Made by a program: the position numbers and the translations under genes. Shown piece by piece: positions 45,530-53,804 of a DNA stretch of 64,000 bases. Every line of letters begins with the position of its first letter. Position 1 is the first letter of the stretch. The stretch lies in NCBI GenBank assembly GCA_040255405.1, contig JBDZUX010000008.1, positions 31,613 through 95,612 of the forward strand. The letters are read 5' to 3'. This DNA comes from 66-474 sp040255405 (GTDB lineage: Bacteria; Pseudomonadota; Gammaproteobacteria; Xanthomonadales; Rhodanobacteraceae). Under the pieces are notes generated by a model. The model searched no databases. It was given only the letters and a program-made list of their open reading frames with translations, and was not told where the DNA came from.

Positions 45530-46651
45530 ATGAATGACTGGCTTCAACACGGTCAATGGCTGGGCAACCCCGCGCTGGCGTGGGTGATCGCGGGCGCCGC
45601 GGCGCTGGGCGGCTACGCGATCGCGCACGTGGTCGCCGCAATCATCGCCGCGCGCCTGCGCAAGCTCGCCAAGCGCACCCACCGCAACGGGTTCGCGATC
45701 GCGGCCCGGGTGGCCGAAGCGACGCGCGGCTGGCTGCTGCTGTTGATCGCGATCGTGATCGCGCTGGACTTCCTGAATTTCGGCGGCTCCGCCGCGAGCA
45801 CCGGCAAGACGCCGCGCTGGACCGTGCAGGACGGGTTGCACCTGGTCACCTATGCACTGGTGGGCATCCAGGTTGCACTGTGGATCATCGCGCTGGTGGT
45901 GGCGTGGCTGCACCGCTCGACGTCCGAGGAAGACACGCGGCCGGTGAACCCCGTGATGCTGGGCGTCCTGACCTGGGCAGTGCAATTCGTGGTATGGATC
46001 ACGCTGGTGCTGGCGCTGCTGGCGGAGGGCGGGGTCAACATCACCGCGTTCGTCGCAAGCCTGGGCGTCGGCGGCGTGGCGGTGGCACTGGCGTTGCAGA
46101 ACGTGTTGACCGACTTGTTCTCGTCCATCGCGATCGGTCTGGACAAACCGTTCGAAGTCGGTGAATACATCGCCTTCGGCGACGAACAAGGCACCGTCAG
46201 CAAGGTCGGCATCAAGTCCACGCGCATCGCGTCGCTGTCGGGCGAAGAGCTGGCGATCTCCAACTCGGTGCTGCTGAAGAACCTGATCCACAACTATTCG
46301 CGCCGGCAGGAGCGCCGCGTGCTGTTCAACTTCCGCCTGCCGTTCGACACGCCGCGCGAGCGGATTCCCGACGCGGTCGCTCGCGTGCGCGCCATCATCG
46401 AGGGGGAGGCACAAACCCGCTTCGATCGCGGCGCGCTTTCCGGTTTCGGCGACTACGGCCTGGATTTCGAGTTCGTGTACTACGTGCTCGACCCGGGGTA
46501 CAACCTGTATGCCGAAATCCAGCAGCGCATCTACCTGAAGATGCTGGACCTCTGGGATGAACTCGGGATCGAGTTCGCGGTACCCGCGCGCAGGTTGCAG
46601 GCGCCCGAAGATGGTATCGCCGTCACGCGGGGCGGCTCACCGAAACATTGA
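45530..46651 (+). CDS. MscS-family small-conductance mechanosensitive channel
   Basis: The 373-residue inner-membrane protein has four predicted helices before the pore helix TM3 (GVNITAFVASLGVGGVAVALALQNVLTDLFSS). The beta domain (PFEVGEYIAFGDEQGTVSKVGIKSTRI) and the C-terminal alpha/beta cage (LFNFRLPFDT ... DYGLDFEFVYYVLDP) follow. It opens on hypoosmotic membrane tension to release solutes. The extra N-terminal helices place it with MscS-like YbdG/MscM relatives rather than minimal MscS. A GAGG precedes the ATG. Confidence 0.9.
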   Translation: MNDWLQHGQWLGNPALAWVIAGAAALGGYAIAHVVAAIIAARLRKLAKRTHRNGFAIAARVAEATRGWLLLLIAIVIALDFLNFGGSAASTGKTPRWTVQDGLHLVTYALVGIQVALWIIALVVAWLHRSTSEEDTRPVNPVMLGVLTWAVQFVVWITLVLALLAEGGVNITAFVASLGVGGVAVALALQNVLTDLFSSIAIGLDKPFEVGEYIAFGDEQGTVSKVGIKSTRIASLSGEELAISNSVLLKNLIHNYSRRQERRVLFNFRLPFDTPRERIPDAVARVRAIIEGEAQTRFDRGALSGFGDYGLDFEFVYYVLDPGYNLYAEIQQRIYLKMLDLWDELGIEFAVPARRLQAPEDGIAVTRGGSPKH

Positions 46652-46781
46652 TTCGCGGCACCTCCGCGTGTCGCGTCGTGACCGTTTCTACACGCAGCTT
46701 GTCGATAATCGTGCAGAAGTCCCCGAATGCCCGACGAGTGTCTTGAGCCACCACGCCGGGCGACCCTTGGAGGGGGTCGGC

Positions 46782-47399
46782 ATGCACAAAACCGCAAATG
46801 TCTCCGCGTCCGGCTACGCCGCCTTCGCGTCGACCCTGTGGCTGGCGAGCATGGGTCCGGCGGGCTGGTTCGACCAACCGGGCGTCACCCTCGCGCCGTT
46901 GCTGTACGCACAACCCGGCAACGTGTTGCTGCCACTGCTCGCGGCGGTGCTGGGCGGTTGCGTGCTCGCGATTGCCGGCCTCGGGCAAATCTTGCGCGGC
47001 TGCACGCTCGACGCGGTGCTGTTCCTCATCTTCGCCGGGTATTGGTGGGTGGCTGCCCTGTCGCAGCATGCGATGGCGCTTGCCGGGTCCGCGACGCCGG
47101 GATTTCTCGGCTGGTACTACATCGTGTGGGCGTTCCTGGTGTTCTGCCTGTGGCTGGCGGCGTGCCGGAACGGCGTCGCGCGGATGTTGTTCACGCTGGG
47201 CCTGTGGCTGGCGCTGCTCATGTTCGCGCTGGCGCACTGGACGCATGCCGGCGCATTGAGCGTGCTGGGCGGCTATCTCGGACTCGTCACCGCCGTCGTC
47301 GGCATCTACATCGCCGCGGCGGAAGTCGTGAACGAAATCCACGGCCATATCGTGTTGCCGTTGGGCAGCGCCGCCGACGGCTCCGGCCCGCCGTCCTGA
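46782..47399 (+). CDS. Acetate uptake transporter family protein (GPR1/FUN34/YaaH), divergent
   Basis: The 205-residue protein has six hydrophobic segments. Its later half fits the AceTr/SatP family: FAGYWWVAALS, GWYYIVWAFLVFCLWLAAC, and the terminal GGYLGLVTAVVGIYIAAAEVVNEIHG before a closing LPLG. The N-terminal NPAPLGL signature of acetate/succinate porters is replaced by SASGYAAFASTLWLASMG, so transport specificity may differ. GGAGGGGG lies 5 bp before the ATG at 46782. The gene precedes phaR, which links it loosely to acetyl-CoA storage metabolism. Confidence 0.72.
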   Translation: MHKTANVSASGYAAFASTLWLASMGPAGWFDQPGVTLAPLLYAQPGNVLLPLLAAVLGGCVLAIAGLGQILRGCTLDAVLFLIFAGYWWVAALSQHAMALAGSATPGFLGWYYIVWAFLVFCLWLAACRNGVARMLFTLGLWLALLMFALAHWTHAGALSVLGGYLGLVTAVVGIYIAAAEVVNEIHGHIVLPLGSAADGSGPPS

Positions 47400-47451
47400 C
47401 CGCCCCTTCCCCTCGCTGGTGCGCCGCCGCATACCGTGCTAGCTTTGCGGC

Positions 47452-47946
47452 ATGGCATCATCGCGCGTCATCAAGAAGTACCCGAATCGGCGTCTGTACG
47501 ACACCCGCGTGTCCAGCTACATCACGCTGGAGGAAGTGCGGCAGCTCGTGCTGTCGGGAGAACCGTTCGAAGTGCGCGATGCCAAGACCAACGAGGACCT
47601 GACCCGTGCGGTACTGCTGCAGATCATCGCCGAGCACGAACAGCACGGACAGCCGATCTTTTCCACCGCCCTGCTTTCGCAGATCATCCGCTTTTACGGC
47701 GACGCCATGCAGGGCTTCGTGGGCGGCTATCTCGAGAACAGCCTGAAGGTGTTCCTCGAACAGCAGGACAAGTTCCGCGACCAGTTGAACAACCTGCTGG
47801 GCCAGACCCCCTGGTCGATGTTGAACGACATCACGGAACGCAACATCGAACTATGGAAGTCGTTGCAACCCGGTGCCGCGCCCGCCGCGAAGCCCGCGCC
47901 GGAACCCGATGCCAACGACAAGAAGCCCGCGCACAAGCGTCGTTGA
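47452..47946 (+). CDS. phaR: PhaR polyhydroxyalkanoate synthesis repressor
   Basis: PhaR represses phasin and PHA genes and is released on binding to PHA granules. The 164-residue protein has the PHB_acc_N domain (VIKKYPNRRLYDTRVSSYITLEEV), then PHB_acc (ALLSQIIRFYGDAMQGFVGGYLENSLKVFLEQQ). A Pro/Ala-rich tail ends in Lys/Arg residues. It is 150 bp before phaB, and palindromes between the two are candidate binding sites. Confidence 0.93.
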   Translation: MASSRVIKKYPNRRLYDTRVSSYITLEEVRQLVLSGEPFEVRDAKTNEDLTRAVLLQIIAEHEQHGQPIFSTALLSQIIRFYGDAMQGFVGGYLENSLKVFLEQQDKFRDQLNNLLGQTPWSMLNDITERNIELWKSLQPGAAPAAKPAPEPDANDKKPAHKRR

Positions 47947-47978
47947 CACCTCGCGCCCGGCTCCGTACCATCGCTTGA

Positions 47979-48012
47979 TTGCTGCAGCGCAACACATGCC
48001 GCTGCGCGGCAT
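47979..48012. promoter_or_regulatory. Candidate PhaR-binding palindromes before phaB
   Basis: TTGCTGCAGCGCAACA at 47979-47994 contains TTGC and GCAA half-sites around CTGCAG. It is followed at once by the perfect palindrome ATGCCGCTGCGCGGCAT (47996-48012). PhaR proteins bind TGC/GCA-rich palindromes (CTGC-N3/4-GCAG type, by memory). The site lies about 85-118 bp upstream of the phaB start, where autoregulatory control would be expected. Confidence 0.4.
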
Positions 48013-48096
48013 GGCTGTGCGTGAAGCAGGTCACGGAGGACCGCGCTCGATCCTGGCAATCATGGTGGATTGCGTCCAATCCGAAGAGAAACCTCA

Positions 48097-48843
48097 ATGA
48101 CCAAACGTGTAGCCGTCGTGACCGGCGGTATCGGCGGGCTGGGCACCGCCATTTGCAAGCGACTCGCGGAAGATGGCCGTCAAGTCGTCGCCGCCGACCT
48201 CGGCAGCCGGCAGGAACGCCTCGCCGCGTTTCGCGAGGAAACCCGCGAGTACGACGGCGACATCGTGTTCGCCCCCGCCGACGTCGCGAATTTCGACGAC
48301 TGCGCCAACCTGGTGAACCACCTTGCCGAGAAATATGGCAGTGTCGACATCGTGGTCAACGCGGCCGGCATCACCCGCGACACTTCGCTCAAGAAGATGA
48401 GCCAGGCGCAATGGACCGACCTGATGCACGTCAACCTCGACGGCGTGTTCAACATGTGCCGCAATACCGTCGACGGCATGACGGCCCGCAACTTCGGGCG
48501 TATCGTCAACATCAGTTCGGTCAACGGCCAGACCGGGCAGTTCGGGCAGACCAACTACTCCGCCGCCAAGGCCGGCATGCACGGGTTCACGATGGCACTG
48601 GCACGTGAAGTCGCGAAAAAGGGCGTCACGGTCAACAGCGTGTCGCCCGGCTACTGCAAGACCGAAATGGTGATGAAGGTTCCGGAAGACATCCGCGCCC
48701 AGATCGTCGCGCAGATTCCAGTGGGTCGATTGGGTGAGCCGTCTGAGATCGCCCGCACCGTCGCCTTCCTCACCGCCGACGACGCCGGCTTCATCACCGG
48801 CGCCAACATTCCGGTGAACGGCGGCTATTTCATGTCGTTCTGA
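48097..48843 (+). CDS. phaB: Acetoacetyl-CoA reductase PhaB
   Basis: PhaB reduces acetoacetyl-CoA to (R)-3-hydroxybutyryl-CoA with NADPH, the monomer for PHB. The 248-residue short-chain dehydrogenase has the cofactor motif VVTGGIGGLGTAI, NAAGITRDTSLKKM, the catalytic Ser-Tyr-Lys in NISSVNGQTGQFGQTNYSAAKAG, and the PhaB-type C-terminus GANIPVNGGYFMSF. Residues after SSVNG match PhaB rather than FabG. The ATG at 48097 gives the family length. phaC and phaA are not in the window. Confidence 0.93.
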   Translation: MTKRVAVVTGGIGGLGTAICKRLAEDGRQVVAADLGSRQERLAAFREETREYDGDIVFAPADVANFDDCANLVNHLAEKYGSVDIVVNAAGITRDTSLKKMSQAQWTDLMHVNLDGVFNMCRNTVDGMTARNFGRIVNISSVNGQTGQFGQTNYSAAKAGMHGFTMALAREVAKKGVTVNSVSPGYCKTEMVMKVPEDIRAQIVAQIPVGRLGEPSEIARTVAFLTADDAGFITGANIPVNGGYFMSF

Positions 48844-48888
48844 GGGACCCGGTTCAGGCCGGGCCGCCTGCCACACGGCGCGCCGGCC

Positions 48889-50184
48889 TCAGGCCTGGAG
48901 CGTTGCAAGCCGGGCACGCAATGCGTCCAACCGCAAGTCGGCATGTGCGCCCGGCGAGGCGCGCGCGGCGAGGCTTTGTTCGGGCGTGCGACCCTGCCCT
49001 GCCGTACCCGCCGCCTGTGCGGCCGCGCGGTAGGCGTCGCGGAACGGCACGCCCTGCGCGGCTTGCTCGATCGCGACGTCGGTCGCGTACATCGCGGGTT
49101 CGATCGCCGCAAGCAACGCGGCTTCGTCCCACTGCAGCCGCGCCAGCAAGTCAGGCATGAGTTCCATGGCCATCAGGCCACGATGCACTCCATGGAAGAT
49201 GCCGCCCTTGCTGAATTGCAGGTCGCGCTGGTAGCCGGATGGCAACGACAGCAACTGTTCGACTTCGGTGCGCGCGGCGGCGACGCTGGCGTAACTGGCG
49301 CGCAGCAGTTCGACCACGTCCGGATTCCGCTTGTTGGGCATGATCGACGAACCGGTGGTGTATTCGGGCGGCAGTCTCACGAAATCGAATTCGCGCGTCG
49401 TGAACAACGACAGATCCCACGCCAGTCGGCGCACGTCGAGTAGTGCGCTGCCGATCGCTTCCAGCGCCGCCATCTCGAACTTGCCGCGCGAAAGCTGTGC
49501 ATACGTCGCCGCCACCTGCATCCGGGCGAAGCCGAGGGCGTGCGTGGTGTGGTCGCGATCGAGTTTCAGGTTCACGCCGTAGCCGGCGGCGCTGCCGAGC
49601 GGATTGGCGTCGATCCAGTCGCGCGTCTGCCTCGCCCGCCATGCATCGTCGATGAAAGCTTCGGCAAAGCCCGCCCACCACATCGAGGTCGACGACACCA
49701 CCGCGCGCTGCAAATGGGTGTAGCCCGGCATTGGCAGCGACTCATCGGCAGCGCGATCCAGGCAGGCCCGTGCGGCCGCCGCGCAATGCTGCTGCAGCGC
49801 CGCGAGCTTTTCCTTCAGCCACAGACGCGTCGCCACCAGGACCTGGTCGTTGCGGCTCCGCCCCGCATGGACTTTCCGGCCGGTGTCCCCCAGGCGTTCG
49901 GTCAACTGCGCCTCGATGGCCGAATGCCCGTCTTCGAACCTGTCGTCCAGCACGAACGCGCCGCTGCGGAAATCAGCGGCCAGCGTATCGAGCTCGCGCT
50001 TCAATGCAGCCGATTCATCCGCACCCAGCACACCGATGTTCGCCAGACCTTCGACGTGCGCCTTGCTGGCCATGATGTCGTGCAGGAAGAACTCGCGATC
50101 CAGCAACACGTCGTCGCCGGCCAGGAAGCGCATGATCTTCGCGTCGATCTTGCTGCCGGGTTTTTGCCAGAGTGGCTGGGTCAT
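48889..50184 (-). CDS. argH: Argininosuccinate lyase
   Basis: ArgH splits argininosuccinate into arginine and fumarate, the last step of arginine synthesis. The 431-residue protein has LDREFFLHDIMASKAHVEGL, FEDGHSAIEAQLTERLG, HAGRSRNDQVLVATRLWLK, PGYTHLQRA and the flexible catalytic loop GSSIMPNKRNPDVVELLR. AAGGACG before the ATG at 50184 supports the start. It is the last gene of the minus-strand arg cluster, 65 bp after argC with a palindromic hairpin at the junction. Confidence 0.95.
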   Translation of the reverse strand: MTQPLWQKPGSKIDAKIMRFLAGDDVLLDREFFLHDIMASKAHVEGLANIGVLGADESAALKRELDTLAADFRSGAFVLDDRFEDGHSAIEAQLTERLGDTGRKVHAGRSRNDQVLVATRLWLKEKLAALQQHCAAAARACLDRAADESLPMPGYTHLQRAVVSSTSMWWAGFAEAFIDDAWRARQTRDWIDANPLGSAAGYGVNLKLDRDHTTHALGFARMQVAATYAQLSRGKFEMAALEAIGSALLDVRRLAWDLSLFTTREFDFVRLPPEYTTGSSIMPNKRNPDVVELLRASYASVAAARTEVEQLLSLPSGYQRDLQFSKGGIFHGVHRGLMAMELMPDLLARLQWDEAALLAAIEPAMYATDVAIEQAAQGVPFRDAYRAAAQAAGTAGQGRTPEQSLAARASPGAHADLRLDALRARLATLQA

Positions 50185-50248
50185 GGGACGTCCTTGGTTT
50201 CTGGGATTCCGGCGGAGGCCGAACGCCATGGTTTCCCGCTGACAACGA

Positions 50249-51235
50249 TTAAGATGGATCCCGGCTTTCGCCGGGATGACGGGAAATCGAAATTCCGGTC
50301 AGCTCATCCAGGCCCAGCGCAAGATTGATGTTCTGCAGCGCCTGGGTCGCGGCGCCTTTCAACAGATTGTCCAGCGTCGCCACGATCACTGCGCGCCGGC
50401 CATCGGCAGACAGTGCGAATCCGCCGATTTCCGCATGATGCCGGCCCGCGATCCGGCTGACCCATGGCGGCTCGTCCACGACGCGCACGAGCTGCTCGCC
50501 TCCATACGCGGCCTGGAAGCGCGCCAGCACCGCGTCCCGCTTCAGCGCGCGTGACAAATACAGATTGATCGTGACCGTGAGGCCACGGAAATGCGGCGCG
50601 ACATGCGGCATGAATTCGATGGGAACGCCGAGTTGGAAGGACGCTTCCCTTTCGTGGATGTGTCCCGTCAACGCGTAAGGCATCAGGTTGTCCCGGAGGT
50701 TCTCCGGATCGTTCTTGTCGGAAGGCGTGGTGCCCGCGCCCGAATAGCCCGAGACGCCGAAACAGACCGGCGGCGCGGCCAGCACGTCCTTCATGGGCGC
50801 CACCGTCAACTCGATCGCGGTCGCGTAGCAGCCGGGATTGCTGATGCGGCGTTCGCCGTGCCACCTCCCACGCGTGAGCTCGGGCAGGCCGTAATACCAC
50901 GTTCTGTCGAAGCGATGATCGGCGGACAAGTCGACGACAAGCGTATCGCCTGCGGCAGCGTCGATGGCCGCCACGAAGGAAGCCGCCTTGCCATTCGGGA
51001 GCGCGAGGATCACGACGTCCGCGCGCCGGGCCACGACGGCCGGCGGATCGAGGCGTTCGTAGCGCAAGTCGCCGGTGTACGCATCGTTGTGGGCGTCGAC
51101 ACGCTGTCCGTCCAGTTCCCGTGAAGCCACGAAGACGAGATCCAGCCCCGGATGCGCCGCGATCAGCCGGATCAGCTCCGCGCCGGTGTGGCCACGTGCT
51201 CCGACGATACCGACGGATTTTCTTGATGTATTCAT
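50249..51235 (-). CDS. argC: N-acetyl-gamma-glutamyl-phosphate reductase with repeat-encoded tail
   Basis: ArgC reduces N-acetylglutamyl phosphate to the semialdehyde with NADPH. The 328-residue protein has the Rossmann motif GIVGARGHTGAELIRLIAAHP, the active-site Cys136 in SNPGCYATA, and GVSGYSGAGTTPSDKN. The last ten residues (SRHPGESRDPS) are read from a palindromic hairpin shared with the GH2 gene end, so the native stop has been lost or overwritten. The start is 2 bp after the argA/B stop, so the two are coupled. Confidence 0.95.
   Translation of the reverse strand: MNTSRKSVGIVGARGHTGAELIRLIAAHPGLDLVFVASRELDGQRVDAHNDAYTGDLRYERLDPPAVVARRADVVILALPNGKAASFVAAIDAAAGDTLVVDLSADHRFDRTWYYGLPELTRGRWHGERRISNPGCYATAIELTVAPMKDVLAAPPVCFGVSGYSGAGTTPSDKNDPENLRDNLMPYALTGHIHEREASFQLGVPIEFMPHVAPHFRGLTVTINLYLSRALKRDAVLARFQAAYGGEQLVRVVDEPPWVSRIAGRHHAEIGGFALSADGRRAVIVATLDNLLKGAATQALQNINLALGLDELTGISISRHPGESRDPS
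50256..50283. repeat. Family A hairpin in the 3' end of argC
   Basis: GGATCCCGGCTTTCGCCGGGATGACGGG matches the element at 31460-31485 in its core (differences at one or two positions). On the minus strand the argC frame runs through it and stops at a TAA just beyond (50251-50249). Confidence 0.75.
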
Positions 51236-51236
51236 G

Positions 51237-52565
51237 TCACCCGATCAACGTCGGTTGTCGCTGCACGCCATGGGTCACGCAGCCTTCGATGGTTTTGAAA
51301 TCGGCACCGAGGCCGTACCAGAAAACCTTGAATTTCGGTGCCTTGAAGCAACCGTCCGATTGCTCGTGATAGAACGCGTTGATGCGGTTGCCGTGGCGCG
51401 AGCGCCAGAACAGCTTCGGGTTCTCGGCGCGCATCACCTGCCAGACCGCACGACCCAGGCCCTCGCCCTGCGCCTCTTCCAGCACCGCGAACTTGTCGAG
51501 ATAGGGCAGGCCCTGTCCTTCACCGAGGTCTTCCAGCGTCAGGATCATGGCCGTGCGGTAATTCTGGCTGACGTAAACGCGGTATGGCTGGACGCGTTCG
51601 AAGTAATCGCCTGCCAGATGACGCGGCGCAAAGCTGGAATCGATCAACCCGCGCATCCGGTCCCGGTCGATACCGTTCCAGGAATCGAACCGCAGGACCT
51701 TCTCGCCGCGCCGCACCAGCGTGCCGGAGCCCTTGTGGGTGAACAGTTCCTTCGCCAGTTCCGCGGGACGCGTGATCGAGACCGACGACGCCAGCGGCAG
51801 GTCAAGCAACAGATCCGCGATCTGCTCCAGCTTGAGCCGCATGCCGCCGCTGACCCAGGGCTGCGCCATCAGGTGTTCGTATTCGGTGGACAGGTTGATG
51901 GAATCGATGACCTTGCCCGCAGCGTCCAGCAAGCCGCCGGTACCTGTCAGGAACACGATCTTGTACGGTTGCAGCACGCGCACCAGTTCGTTGGCCGCGA
52001 AGTCGGCGTTGACGTTGAGGATCTGGCCTTCGTCGGTTTCACCGAGGCTGGCGATGATCGGGATCGAACCCATGCGCAGGCTGGCCTCGATGGGCGCAAG
52101 CTCGATGCGCTGGACCCTCCCGACAAGTCCGCAGTGCTCCCGGTCCAGCCAGTCCGCCGCGAACACGCCGGACACCACCGATGTCGCGCGCGTATCCATC
52201 GCGTGCAAGGCATCGACCAGCGCAAGGTTTTGCTGGTGGAACACGCGCCGCACGACGCCGAGCGCCTGCGGCGGGGTCACGCGCAGGCCATTCACCGTGC
52301 GCTTCTCGATGCCCGCCTTCGCGAGTTCGTCGTCGAGTTGCGGACCGGCGCCGTGCACCACGATCGGCGTCAGGCCGACGCGCTGCAGGAACGTCAGCGA
52401 CGAGGCCAGCTCGGTCAGGTCGTCCCGCAGCACCGCGCCGCCGACCTTCACGACGGCAAAGCGCTTCGCATCCAGTTGCGAAAATCGCTTCAGGTACTGC
52501 TGGACTTCGCGTGCACTGCCCATCGCCGAGAGCAGGCGCACGATAGTGTTGCGGACTTCGCTCAT
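51237..52565 (-). CDS. argA/argB: Bifunctional N-acetylglutamate synthase/kinase
   Basis: This fused enzyme makes N-acetylglutamate from acetyl-CoA and glutamate, then phosphorylates it. The 442-residue protein has an amino acid kinase domain (residues 1-290: FAVVKVGGAVLRDD, VVHGAGPQLDDELAKAG, ILNVNADFAANELVRVL) and a C-terminal GNAT-like acetyltransferase domain (about 300-440: RVYVSQNYRTAMILTLEDLGEGQGLPYLDKFAVLEEAQGEGLGRAVWQVM). This matches the vertebrate-like NAGS-K described from Xanthomonas and Maricaulis. The ATG at 52565 gives the family length. Feedback regulation by arginine is expected. Confidence 0.93.
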   Translation of the reverse strand: MSEVRNTIVRLLSAMGSAREVQQYLKRFSQLDAKRFAVVKVGGAVLRDDLTELASSLTFLQRVGLTPIVVHGAGPQLDDELAKAGIEKRTVNGLRVTPPQALGVVRRVFHQQNLALVDALHAMDTRATSVVSGVFAADWLDREHCGLVGRVQRIELAPIEASLRMGSIPIIASLGETDEGQILNVNADFAANELVRVLQPYKIVFLTGTGGLLDAAGKVIDSINLSTEYEHLMAQPWVSGGMRLKLEQIADLLLDLPLASSVSITRPAELAKELFTHKGSGTLVRRGEKVLRFDSWNGIDRDRMRGLIDSSFAPRHLAGDYFERVQPYRVYVSQNYRTAMILTLEDLGEGQGLPYLDKFAVLEEAQGEGLGRAVWQVMRAENPKLFWRSRHGNRINAFYHEQSDGCFKAPKFKVFWYGLGADFKTIEGCVTHGVQRQPTLIG

Positions 52566-52664
52566 GCCGATCGTATCCTCACGCGTGGACCACCGGAAGC
52601 GACCCCCGATGGCATCGCACCGTTGCATCCAATTCCGCACCTGCGGTTCCCAAGGCAAGACGCT

Positions 52665-53804
52665 TCATGACGATTTCTCCGTGATTCGCAGATAGGTTCG
52701 CGCTGCAGCTTCGAGCTCATCCAGTGCCACCCATTCATCGGCGCTGTGCGCCTGCGCGATGTCCCCCGGCCCGTACACGAAGGTGGTGCAGCCGGCCTCC
52801 GAAAAAAGCGCGGCCTCGGTCCAGAAGTCGACCGCGTCGCAAACCGGGATGTCCAGACCCCGCGCGAGCAGGCGCGCTTCGCGCAGGCACTGTTCCGCAT
52901 GGGCCGCATCCGCCGGCAACGGCGACCCGCGGAAAGCTTCATCGAAGACCGCGGGTGCAGGTTCGACCAGCGTGCGCAAGTCTTCCAGCAGACCGTCCAT
53001 GTCGACCGACGGCAACGGCCGCGTCCCGAAGCGGACTTCGGCCTCCGGCGCGATCACGTTGGCCTTGATGCCGCCTTCGATCCGGCCGAGATTGAAACGC
53101 ATTCCGTGCAGCCCGCCGAAGTGCTCCTGCGATCGCGATTCGGCAAAATCCAGTGCCGCGGCGCTCCAGCGCACGGCCTGGTGCAGGGCGCTGTCGGCGG
53201 GCCCTTGCTGGGCCGATGCATGGCCGGCGCGGCCTTCGAATTGCGCGCGCACCGACTGGATGCCGCGGTGAGCGAGCACGGCCTTGCAACGCGTGGGTTC
53301 GGAGACGATGACACCTTCGAAGTGTCTCCCCCATCTGCCTTCGGCGCCTTCCCCCGCAAGCTGGGGAAGGAAAGCAGCGCGCAGGAATGCATGGACGCAG
53401 CGCGGGTCGGCGCCTTCCTCGTCGGTGGTGAACAAGAGCGCCATGCCGCCCTGCGATGCATTCGCCGCTGCAAGCAGCGCCGCCGCCGCGCCCTTGATGT
53501 CGCACGCGCCCAACCCGAGCGCCCGATCGCCATTCACGCGCAAATCGAACGGACTTGCGCTCCATTGCGGTGAATCCGGCACGGTGTCGAGATGCACGTT
53601 GAACAGCAGCTGCGGCCGGCCGCGTATCGCGAACAGCGACACCGCGCCCGCCCCGTGATCGCTTACCTCGACATCGAAACCCGGCAATTGCGCGCGCAGG
53701 TAATCGAAAATGCCGCCAGTATCGATCGCGCGCGGCGGGTTACGGGTATCGAACCCGACCAGCGCCTTCAGGTGCACCAGCGTGGATTGGAGGAGCGCAT
53801 TCAT
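52665..53804 (-). CDS. argE: Acetylcitrulline deacetylase (ArgE type) with in-frame repeat insertion
   Basis: This M20 metallodeacetylase removes the acetyl group from N-acetylcitrulline, the product of AOTCase, in this acetylated arginine route. The 379-residue protein has LFNVHLDTVPDSP, GACDIKGAAAALLAA, FTTDEEGAD, and VSEPTRCKAVLAHRG, with zinc ligands in HLD, DIKG and EE. Between AFL and FEGVIVSEP (about residues 144-163) lies a segment, PQLAGEGAEGRWGR, encoded by a palindromic repeat. The start at 53804 overlaps the GNAT stop (ATGA). The C-terminus ends 99 bp before the argA/B start. Confidence 0.88.
   Translation of the reverse strand: MNALLQSTLVHLKALVGFDTRNPPRAIDTGGIFDYLRAQLPGFDVEVSDHGAGAVSLFAIRGRPQLLFNVHLDTVPDSPQWSASPFDLRVNGDRALGLGACDIKGAAAALLAAANASQGGMALLFTTDEEGADPRCVHAFLRAAFLPQLAGEGAEGRWGRHFEGVIVSEPTRCKAVLAHRGIQSVRAQFEGRAGHASAQQGPADSALHQAVRWSAAALDFAESRSQEHFGGLHGMRFNLGRIEGGIKANVIAPEAEVRFGTRPLPSVDMDGLLEDLRTLVEPAPAVFDEAFRGSPLPADAAHAEQCLREARLLARGLDIPVCDAVDFWTEAALFSEAGCTTFVYGPGDIAQAHSADEWVALDELEAAARTYLRITEKSS
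53323..53374. repeat. Palindromic repeat inserted in frame in argE
   Basis: The element includes CCTTCCCC (53347-53354) and GGGGAAGG (53363-53370) around CGCAAGCT, with CTCCCCCATCTGCCTTCGGCG on the left. Elements with this GGGGGAAGG-GCCGAAGGC-GGATGGGGG make-up are common intergenic repeats in Xanthomonadales and related genomes (by memory). Here it is read through on the minus strand without a frameshift. Confidence 0.65.
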
